Shown: positions 8,416 to 15,499 of the stretch, in pieces
How the letters are laid out: every line of letters starts with the position of its first letter
How positions within the stretch are numbered: the stretch's first letter is position 1
NCBI GenBank assembly: GCA_964487545.1
Contig: CAZARI010000014.1
Location: forward strand, 1-64,000
DNA from: SKUL01 sp964487545
GTDB lineage: Bacteria > Bacteroidota > Bacteroidia > Flavobacteriales_D > SKUL01
Length of the DNA stretch: 64,000 nucleotides
Direction of reading: 5' to 3'
Program-made: the position numbers and the translations under genes
Notes under the pieces: generated by a model
Told to the model about the DNA's origin: nothing
The model's database searches: none
Seen by the model: the letters and a program-made list of their open reading frames with translations, nothing else

Positions 8416-9594
8416 ATGCCACGAGTACTACGTATTATAAATCGGTTTAATCTGGGTGGCCCCACCTATAATGCGGCGTACCTTACCAAATATCTTCCCG
8501 ACGATTTTGAGACGCTTCTCGTTGGCGGCATGAAAGAAGAATCCGAGGGAAGCTCGCTTCACATTCTAAATGAACTGAATCTTGAGCCTGTAATTATTGA
8601 CGAGATGCGTCGCGAAATCAACCTAAAGCAAGACCTTCGGGCTTTTAAAAAAATCAAACAGCTCATCAAGTCATTTAAGCCACACATTGTTCATACGCAC
8701 GCTTCAAAACCCGGTGCACTGGGCAGACTGGCTGCGGCACAACTCGGTGTTCCCGTTATCATTCACACCTTTCACGGGCACTCCTTTCATTCTTACTTTA
8801 ATCCAGTGACCACTGCCTTTTATCAACAAGTGGAGCGCTATCTCGCATCCAAATCCAATTGTATTATTGCACTTAGTGAACAGCAAAAAAATGAGTTGGT
8901 TTACGACCATAAAATCTGCGCAACCGACAAGGTGAAAATCATTCAACTGGGATTTGATTTACAAAGATTTCAGGAAGACTACAATGCGAAGCGAAATGAG
9001 TTCAGGAGAAAATTCCACATCGCCGACGATGAGATCGCTATTGGAATTATTGGTCGCCTGGTTCCGATCAAAAACCACGATATGTTTTTGAAGTCTATGA
9101 AAATTTTAAATCACCGGACAAGTAAAAAACTAAGGGCATTTATTGTTGGTGACGGCGAAGAAAAAGGTCGGCTAATTGAGCTGTGCAAGACGCTTAATTT
9201 GAACCATACAGAAGACAATGACCCCAGCTCATTCATCAATTTCACTTCGTGGATAAAGGATATAGACATGGTAAACGCAGGGGTCGATATTGTTTGTCTC
9301 ACCTCCAAAAATGAGGGCACGCCGGTGTCGCTAATCGAAGCGCAGGCAGCCAACAAACCCATCGTTACCACAAAGGTTGGCGGCATCGAAAATGTGGTGT
9401 TATCTGGAAGCACTGCTTTGTTGAGCGAAACCAATAATCATGTTACCTTAGCCAACAATTTACTCAGACTGATTGAAGATGATGAATTAAGAAAAGAATT
9501 CGGTGCCGAAGGTTGGCGGTTTGTAAAGGAAAAATTTCACTACCAGCGTTTGGCTGCCGACACCGCAAATTTATACTACGAACTACTTAATTAG
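8416..9594 (+). CDS. Family 4 glycosyltransferase
   Basis: 392 residues with the GT-B fold of the GT4 family. The N-terminal domain starts MPRVLRIINRFNLGGPTYNA with the glycine-rich acceptor loop, followed by HTHASKPGALGRLAA and HTFHGHSFH. The C-terminal donor domain has IGIIGRLVPIKNHD near 210 and the E-x7-E signature in NEGTPVSLIEAQAANKPIV near 303. It adds a sugar from a nucleotide-sugar donor to a lipid-linked repeat unit in the cytoplasm; the sugar cannot be read from the sequence. It lies 2 bp before the export lipoprotein gene, so it belongs to the polysaccharide operon. Confidence 0.92.
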   Translation: MPRVLRIINRFNLGGPTYNAAYLTKYLPDDFETLLVGGMKEESEGSSLHILNELNLEPVIIDEMRREINLKQDLRAFKKIKQLIKSFKPHIVHTHASKPGALGRLAAAQLGVPVIIHTFHGHSFHSYFNPVTTAFYQQVERYLASKSNCIIALSEQQKNELVYDHKICATDKVKIIQLGFDLQRFQEDYNAKRNEFRRKFHIADDEIAIGIIGRLVPIKNHDMFLKSMKILNHRTSKKLRAFIVGDGEEKGRLIELCKTLNLNHTEDNDPSSFINFTSWIKDIDMVNAGVDIVCLTSKNEGTPVSLIEAQAANKPIVTTKVGGIENVVLSGSTALLSETNNHVTLANNLLRLIEDDELRKEFGAEGWRFVKEKFHYQRLAADTANLYYELLN

Positions 9595-9596
9595 AA

Positions 9597-10364
9597 ATGA
9601 GGAAAATATATTTTTTCGCCTTGCTCGCACTTTCGCTTTTCATGGGTTCGTGCAGTATTAATAAGGACCTTTTATTTAAGACACCGGTGGGTTATGAATA
9701 CGATATTCCGCCCGAGGTGATGGATGTCGAATACCGCATTCAGCCATACGATCAGCTCATTTTTAGACTGTATTCTAACGATGGTTTTCTGCTTATTGAC
9801 CTCACTTCGGGTAGCGGTGCCAGCAACCTGAACACCACGCGTATTTCCAATATGCAAAACCAAATTCGATACCGGGTTGAAGTGAATGGTGAAATTAAGC
9901 TTCCCACCCTCGGGTATACTTCCATTAGTGGAATGACCGTTCGGGAAGCAGAGTTATTTCTGGAGGAGTTGTATTCGGAATATTATGTTGCGCCGTTTGT
10001 TATGCTCGAGATCACCAATAACCGGGTAATTGTTATGCCTGGGGCTGGCGGAAAAGCTTCTGTGATCACGCTCTCAAATAACAATACTTCGGTAATGGAA
10101 GCCATTGCCTTGGCCGGTGGGGTAGCCGACCGCGGAAATTCGAGCAAGATAAAACTCATTCGTCGCACGGGTGAAGGACGAAAAGTTTATCACCTGGATT
10201 TATCAAAAGTCAGCGGAATCGACGATAGTGATATTCTGGTGCAAGCTAACGATATTATATATATCGAGCCAGTGCCTCAACTGGCAGCAGAAGCACTTCG
10301 CGACCTGACTCCTATTGTGGCACTTATCACAAGTATGCTGGTACTGATCAACATTGTGCGGTAA
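9597..10364 (+). CDS. Wza-like polysaccharide export outer-membrane lipoprotein
   Basis: 255 residues. MRKIYFFALLALSLFMGSC is a lipoprotein signal with lipobox MGSC (Cys19). The Poly_export domain (about 45-125) carries YRIQPYDQLIFRLY and EVNGEIKLPTLGY, and a SLBB-like domain follows with a conserved AIALAGGVADRGNS stretch. The C-terminus (about 233-255) is hydrophobic, matching the helix that forms the Wza outer-membrane channel. It exports capsule or exopolysaccharide together with the Wzc-like kinase encoded 6 bp downstream. Confidence 0.95.
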   Translation: MRKIYFFALLALSLFMGSCSINKDLLFKTPVGYEYDIPPEVMDVEYRIQPYDQLIFRLYSNDGFLLIDLTSGSGASNLNTTRISNMQNQIRYRVEVNGEIKLPTLGYTSISGMTVREAELFLEELYSEYYVAPFVMLEITNNRVIVMPGAGGKASVITLSNNNTSVMEAIALAGGVADRGNSSKIKLIRRTGEGRKVYHLDLSKVSGIDDSDILVQANDIIYIEPVPQLAAEALRDLTPIVALITSMLVLINIVR

Positions 10365-10370
10365 AATCCC

Positions 10371-12812
10371 ATGATCAACGAGAACATATCACAGATCAAT
10401 CAGAATTATGATAGCTACCGCGAGCGGATCACCAATCTCGGCAGCGAATTCGAATTCGGTTTGTTTCTGTTTATCGTTCGCAAAAGCCTCAAGTGGATTA
10501 TCTTACTGTTTGCCATGGCCCTGCTGGGATGCTTTATTTATTTGCGCTACACAGCACCGATATATCAGGCCAGCACCATTGTTCAGCTTTCTAAAAACGA
10601 TAAGGCCAATCGCATCTTACAAGTTGAACAGATTTATGACGATCAAAATCTTTCGGCAGAAATAGAACTGCTCAAATCACGGCTTTTGTTGGAACAATCC
10701 GTGAGGCGGCTGCCGCTGCAAATCAGCTATTTTGTAAAGGGCGAAATACTCACCCAGCGGTTGTACAAAAATGAGTTTCCGAAAGTCCAGATGGAGGCCA
10801 TTTCCGATTCGTCGATTATCAATCGTCGTGTTAATCTGCTTACCAATGACGGAATCACCTATACGCTGCATGTAGAGGGACAGCAAATTTCCTCGCCATT
10901 TACCTCAGGAAGTAAGGTCTCTACCCCTTATTTCACAGCTTACATATACACTCAACCTGTTGACAACGACAGCGATCCGCTGCGAAATGAACTTTATTTT
11001 GTCATGAATCATCCCGCCTCATTGGTGTCGTCATTCAGGCAAAAACTGGAGGTAGAGGCTTTGAATTCGGTGGCACAAACCATCCGGATATCCTATAAAG
11101 ACCAAAATCCGAGATTAGCCAGAGATTTTGTTATGGCCCATGCCAAGCAATATCTCGAGTACGATCAGTTATCGCGCGAAAGAAGCGCATCGAATATTAT
11201 TGAATTCATCGACAATCAGATTGTTGATGTATATCAGGTATTGAACAGTACGGAAAACAATTTGAGCCAATTTCTGAAAAACAACAAGATTTCGAACATC
11301 GAAAGGCTGTCTGAATCGTATATAAACTTCTTTCAGGGATACGATGAGCGAATGATAGAACTGGAATACGAAGAGAGTTTGCTGAATGAGATAGAAAAAA
11401 TAATTGGCGATGAAAATCCAAAAGAAAACGACGTATACGAGCTGATTCCAATTTTGATGGGGTCACAATTCAACAGCTCTTCACTGAGTAATATGATTTT
11501 GGAACTCAGGTCGTTGCTCTTGAGAAAAGAAGAGGCACTGTACAGCTACACGCCAGACCACGGACAGGTAAAGGGTATCGAATTTCAGGTCGACATTCAA
11601 AAACGACTGATATCCGAAGCACTGCAAGCACTGAGAGAAAACCTCACCACTAAACGAGAATTTCACAGTGATAAACTCATTCAATTCGAAAATGCCTTTG
11701 ATGCCCTTCCTGCCAAGGAGCTAGAGTATGCACGACTTCAAAGGCACTTTATCATCAACGAAAAGTATTATACCATGCTGCTGGAGAAGCAGACCGAATA
11801 CCGAATTTCAAAAGCAGGATTTGTTCCGGATAACCGGATTCTCGAAGAGGCTGGTATCCCCTCGGCGCCGATTTCTCCCAACAAAAACATGATCCTTACG
11901 CTGTCTATGCTGGCCTCGCTGCTGCTCAGCTTTTTGTTTGTGTTGGCAAGGTATATCACCCACAACGATCTGACTTCGCTTCATGAAATCTCCAAGCTTT
12001 CACACGCTTCTATCGGAATTTTGGGAATGACACCCAAATTCACTAACGAGGTGCCCGTATCGCAGATGGTGGTAGACAAAAATCCCAAGTCGATGATGGC
12101 CGAGGCGTTTCGGAACATCCGCACCAACCTTCAGTTTATCGACAGCAAGCAAAAAGATAGCCGTGTAATTGCCATTACCTCTACCGTTTCGGGCGAGGGA
12201 AAAACTTTCATCGCCATCAACCTGGCTGGAATCATTGCTTTTTCAGGAAAAAAGGTAATTATTCTCGACATGGATATGCGAAAACCCAAAATTCACCTGG
12301 GATTTGGTGTGCCCAACTCTTCGGGAATGAGCACCTTGCTGGTCGGAAAAGATTCACTAGAAAACTGCATTCACCAGAGTAACCTCGACAACCTGGACTT
12401 TATCACCGCAGGGCCAGTGCCGCCCAACCCGTCTGAACTTATTCTGCACAGCAACACCGACAAAATCCTCGACGAACTCAAAAACAGATATGATGTTATC
12501 GTCATTGACAACCCACCCGTTGGGATGGTGACCGACGGAATTCCAGTGATTCAAAAAGCCGACTTTCCGATATATATTTTCCGATCCGACTATTCTAAAA
12601 AGCATTTTGTGCAAAACGTAGACCGGTTGATCAACGAAAACGGTATCACCAAACTGACGGTCATTCTGAACGGTGTAGATACCAACCGGCAACGATACGG
12701 ATACAACTACGGATATGGCTACGGATATGGCTACGGATACGGGCAGCAATACGGCTATTACGAAAATCCGGGCACAAGTAAAACAAAACGATGGTTTGAG
12801 TTTTGGAAATAA
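10371..12812 (+). CDS. Wzc-like polysaccharide co-polymerase / tyrosine autokinase
   Basis: 813 residues. A Wzz-type domain is flanked by membrane segments at about 40-60 and 505-527, with long periplasmic coiled-coil helices between. The C-terminal cytoplasmic BY-kinase has Walker A (TSTVSGEGKTFIAINLAG), Walker A' (VIILDMDMRKPK) and Walker B (YDVIVIDNPP). The tail is an unusually long tyrosine cluster: eleven tyrosines from RQRYGYNYGYG to YGYYENP, mostly GY dipeptides encoded by a 12-bp tandem repeat. Autophosphorylation of such a tail controls oligomerisation and chain length in this family. The following rmlC start overlaps the 3' end by 10 bp, indicating translational coupling. Confidence 0.95.
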   Translation: MINENISQINQNYDSYRERITNLGSEFEFGLFLFIVRKSLKWIILLFAMALLGCFIYLRYTAPIYQASTIVQLSKNDKANRILQVEQIYDDQNLSAEIELLKSRLLLEQSVRRLPLQISYFVKGEILTQRLYKNEFPKVQMEAISDSSIINRRVNLLTNDGITYTLHVEGQQISSPFTSGSKVSTPYFTAYIYTQPVDNDSDPLRNELYFVMNHPASLVSSFRQKLEVEALNSVAQTIRISYKDQNPRLARDFVMAHAKQYLEYDQLSRERSASNIIEFIDNQIVDVYQVLNSTENNLSQFLKNNKISNIERLSESYINFFQGYDERMIELEYEESLLNEIEKIIGDENPKENDVYELIPILMGSQFNSSSLSNMILELRSLLLRKEEALYSYTPDHGQVKGIEFQVDIQKRLISEALQALRENLTTKREFHSDKLIQFENAFDALPAKELEYARLQRHFIINEKYYTMLLEKQTEYRISKAGFVPDNRILEEAGIPSAPISPNKNMILTLSMLASLLLSFLFVLARYITHNDLTSLHEISKLSHASIGILGMTPKFTNEVPVSQMVVDKNPKSMMAEAFRNIRTNLQFIDSKQKDSRVIAITSTVSGEGKTFIAINLAGIIAFSGKKVIILDMDMRKPKIHLGFGVPNSSGMSTLLVGKDSLENCIHQSNLDNLDFITAGPVPPNPSELILHSNTDKILDELKNRYDVIVIDNPPVGMVTDGIPVIQKADFPIYIFRSDYSKKHFVQNVDRLINENGITKLTVILNGVDTNRQRYGYNYGYGYGYGYGYGQQYGYYENPGTSKTKRWFEFWK
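12708..12743 (+). repeat. 12-bp tandem repeat encoding the YGYG tail of the Wzc-like kinase
   Basis: Three consecutive 12-bp units: tacggatatggc at 12708-12719 and 12720-12731 are identical, and the third at 12732-12743 differs at two positions. Each unit encodes YGYG, so slippage would add or remove four residues in frame and change the number of phosphorylatable tyrosines. Confidence 0.85.
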
Positions 12813-13348
12813 TTAAGACAAAATTTAAAGGACTTTTCGTCCTTAAACCCAGGGTATTTAAAGACGATCGAGGGTATTTTTTCGAATCGTTTAACCGCAA
12901 AAAATTTGCTGATTTAACAGGGGTTACAACCAACTTTGTTCAGGACAATCAATCGCTGTCGCAAAAAGGGGTTTTGCGTGGAATGCATTTTCAAAAACCA
13001 CCACACGCCCAGGCAAAGTTGGTACGGGTCATTACCGGAGCGGTTTTGGATGTGGTGGTTGATATCCGGCAAAATTCTCCCACCTACGGCGCACATTATG
13101 CCATCGAGCTGTCTGACCAAAACCATCATCAGTTGTATATTCCCGAAGGTTTTGCACACGGTTTTCTGACCCTGAGCGATCACACCATTTTCAGCTATAA
13201 GTGTTCGGATTATTATCACCCCGAAACCGAAGGTGCTTTGCTTTGGAACGACCCGAAGCTAAATATCAACTGGGGGACTGAAAACCCGCTGGTATCGGAA
13301 AAAGACCGCAATGCTGCAATATTCGATTCGTTCCAATCTCCGTTTTAA
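12803..13348 (+). CDS. rfbC: dTDP-4-dehydrorhamnose 3,5-epimerase
   Basis: 181 residues, the usual size. The start is a TTG at 12803 inside the end of the Wzc gene. No ATG lies near, and the encoded MEIIKTKFKGLFVL matches the conserved RmlC N-terminus, so the unusual start is well supported. The cupin fold and active site are visible: FVQDNQSLSQKGVLRGMHFQ, containing the catalytic histidine region, then KLVRVITGAVLDVVVDIR and YIPEGFAHGFLTLS. It makes dTDP-4-keto-L-rhamnose for the surface polysaccharide. The other rml genes are not in the window. Confidence 0.95.
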   Translation: MEIIKTKFKGLFVLKPRVFKDDRGYFFESFNRKKFADLTGVTTNFVQDNQSLSQKGVLRGMHFQKPPHAQAKLVRVITGAVLDVVVDIRQNSPTYGAHYAIELSDQNHHQLYIPEGFAHGFLTLSDHTIFSYKCSDYYHPETEGALLWNDPKLNINWGTENPLVSEKDRNAAIFDSFQSPF

Positions 13349-13370
13349 ATCAACCACCGGAAGCAGCCCC

Positions 13371-14459
13371 ATGGAAATCACCTCGCAATATTTATATCTG
13401 ATATACGCCTTGTTTTTCTTTGGCACTACCCTTTTTGTTCTGCTTATCAATTCCATTTTTCTCAAGTACGTTAAAACGCTGGGCACCAAAAACCAACATG
13501 CGGGTGAAATTATTCGTTGGAGCTCAGAGACCAAACCCGCCATCGGTGGAATTACTTTTTTTATGGTTTTCCTGCTATCACTTGCCAGTTATTCCATTTT
13601 TTTTGATCCTGAGGAAGTATTCAAAAACACCGCTTTACTGGGGCTCCTCATTTCTACTGTTCTCGCATTTATGATGGGTTTGGCAGACGATGCATACAAT
13701 ACCCGTCCACTGCTCAAATTTCTTGTTCAGGTGCTTTGCGGTGTGATTTTAATCCTTTCTGGAACCACCATTGAAATCACCGGCAGCGTACCGCTTAACA
13801 ATGCGCTCACCATATTTTGGGTGATTGGGATCATGAATTCCATCAACATGCTTGACAACATGGACGCCATCACCTCAGTCGTTTCGGTCTTTATATTGGT
13901 TACGGCGCTGTCCATGCTCTATATCTTTGGCCATACGGGCAGTGTGGACGTAATGATCACTATCGGTATACTGGCTTCATTGGTGGGATTTCTATTCTTC
14001 AACTGGCATCCTTCCAAAATGTTTATGGGCGACACCGGCAGCCAGTTTCTGGGGTTATTTCTGGCCTACATCGGAATCAAATACTGCTGGAACGTCACCA
14101 GCCTGGAACAGGGCGCCATTCCATCACAGCAACTTTCCATTATGATACTGGTGTTTTTATTACCACTGGTAGATACTTCGGTTGTCGTTTTTAACCGAAT
14201 TCTTCGCGGACAATCGCCTTTTATTGGAGGTAGGGACCACACCACCCACTTGCTTTCGTATCAGGGATTGAGCGATAGTCAAGTAGCGCTAAGCTTTGCA
14301 GGAATTTCAGCCATTTCGATGATTTCCACCGTTTTCATTCTTAAATTTGTCAACCCTTGGACAATGTGGCATGCGCTAGCGGTATTGGCATACTTCCTGT
14401 TGATACTTGTCGCCATGTTCTACTTGTCGAAGATCAACAAGGAAAAATACGCTGGATAA
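13371..14459 (+). CDS. WecA/TagO-like undecaprenyl-phosphate sugar-1-phosphate transferase
   Basis: 362 residues from the ATG at 13371; an upstream in-frame ATG at 13311 overlaps rfbC and is less likely. About ten transmembrane helices. Glycosyltransferase family 4 (MraY/WecA) motifs are present: MGLADDAYNTRPL (DD motif), NSINMLDNMDA, MFMGDTGSQFLG and GGRDHTTHLLSYQGLS (the HxxxH-like loop near the C-terminus). It transfers a sugar-1-phosphate from a UDP-sugar to the lipid carrier and so starts repeat-unit synthesis. It is the last recognisable gene of the polysaccharide locus and lies 22 bp after rfbC. Confidence 0.9.
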   Translation: MEITSQYLYLIYALFFFGTTLFVLLINSIFLKYVKTLGTKNQHAGEIIRWSSETKPAIGGITFFMVFLLSLASYSIFFDPEEVFKNTALLGLLISTVLAFMMGLADDAYNTRPLLKFLVQVLCGVILILSGTTIEITGSVPLNNALTIFWVIGIMNSINMLDNMDAITSVVSVFILVTALSMLYIFGHTGSVDVMITIGILASLVGFLFFNWHPSKMFMGDTGSQFLGLFLAYIGIKYCWNVTSLEQGAIPSQQLSIMILVFLLPLVDTSVVVFNRILRGQSPFIGGRDHTTHLLSYQGLSDSQVALSFAGISAISMISTVFILKFVNPWTMWHALAVLAYFLLILVAMFYLSKINKEKYAG

Positions 14460-14475
14460 AACTCGAAACCATTTT

Positions 14476-15480
14476 ATGAACACACTCAGCAAAACGCTCA
14501 TCGGAGCTGTTGCTATCCTTTCTGCAATTATTGTTGCGCAATTGTTCCTTTTTTCTGCAAAAAAGGAAGATCCAATGTCTGATAATCTTTTTCAGAAACA
14601 CTTTAACACCAACTACAAAGTATATGCACTGACCCTGCCCGAGGAAATCGACTTTGCCGGTGAACCCGTTCCGCTGCATATTCTGGACGTACGCGAAAGA
14701 CTAGACCGTGAACTACTGGTTAATACCTACTGGCAGTCGCAAACCTTGCTCTTTCACAAACGAGCCAACCGCTACTTTCCGATTATTGAACCCATTTTGG
14801 AAAAGCACAACATCCCAAACGACTTTAAGTACCTGAGCCTGATTGAAAGCGGATTTCAAAACGTGGTATCACCCGCCGGAGCAACCGGCTTTTGGCAATT
14901 TATGAAAGACACTGGCATTGAATACGGGCTGGAAATTTCAAACGAAGTTGATGAGCGCTATCACCTCGAAAAATCGACCGAAGCGGCCTGTCGATACCTC
15001 AAGCGCGCCTATGACAGATACGGCAGCTGGGCAATGGCAGCGGCGTCATACAATCTGGGAATGAACGGCATACACCGCCAAATGGAGCGCCAAAACGCAA
15101 GCAACTATTATGACCTGTTGCTGGTAGAAGAAACCGGTCGCTATGTTTTCAGATTACTAGCCATGAAAGAGATCTTTTCTGATCCGCGCAAATATGGTTT
15201 TCATTTTCGTGAATCAGACCTCTATCCACCGATAGAAACCTACACCGTAGTGGTGGACAGCAGCGTGATGGACTTTGCGTCGTTTGCCTTTGCGCACGAC
15301 ATCAATTACAAAATTCTCAAAATTTTCAATCCTTGGCTGCGCGACACCTACCTTCGAAACCCCAGTGGCAAACGTTACGAAATCTCCATTCCGGCGCATC
15401 CCGAACTGGCCGGATATTCCATGATCGAAACGGAGACTGACCTACCCGATTCGCTAGTAAACGATTCAATTAAAAACTAA
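14476..15480 (+). CDS. Membrane-anchored lytic transglycosylase (SLT domain)
   Basis: 334 residues from the ATG at 14476; the frame opens at 14407 inside the previous gene. One N-terminal hydrophobic segment (about 8-24) acts as signal or anchor. The SLT domain (about 105-225) contains the catalytic glutamate in LSLIESGFQNVVSPAGA, then GFWQFMKDTG and AAASYNLGMNG. A C-terminal region (about 250-310) resembles a divergent LysM-like or MltD tail. It cleaves glycan strands of peptidoglycan, giving anhydro ends. It lies 16 bp after the WecA-like gene and 19 bp before uvrA. Confidence 0.9.
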   Translation: MNTLSKTLIGAVAILSAIIVAQLFLFSAKKEDPMSDNLFQKHFNTNYKVYALTLPEEIDFAGEPVPLHILDVRERLDRELLVNTYWQSQTLLFHKRANRYFPIIEPILEKHNIPNDFKYLSLIESGFQNVVSPAGATGFWQFMKDTGIEYGLEISNEVDERYHLEKSTEAACRYLKRAYDRYGSWAMAAASYNLGMNGIHRQMERQNASNYYDLLLVEETGRYVFRLLAMKEIFSDPRKYGFHFRESDLYPPIETYTVVVDSSVMDFASFAFAHDINYKILKIFNPWLRDTYLRNPSGKRYEISIPAHPELAGYSMIETETDLPDSLVNDSIKN

Positions 15481-15499
15481 TTTCTACTGGGAAAGTTTC

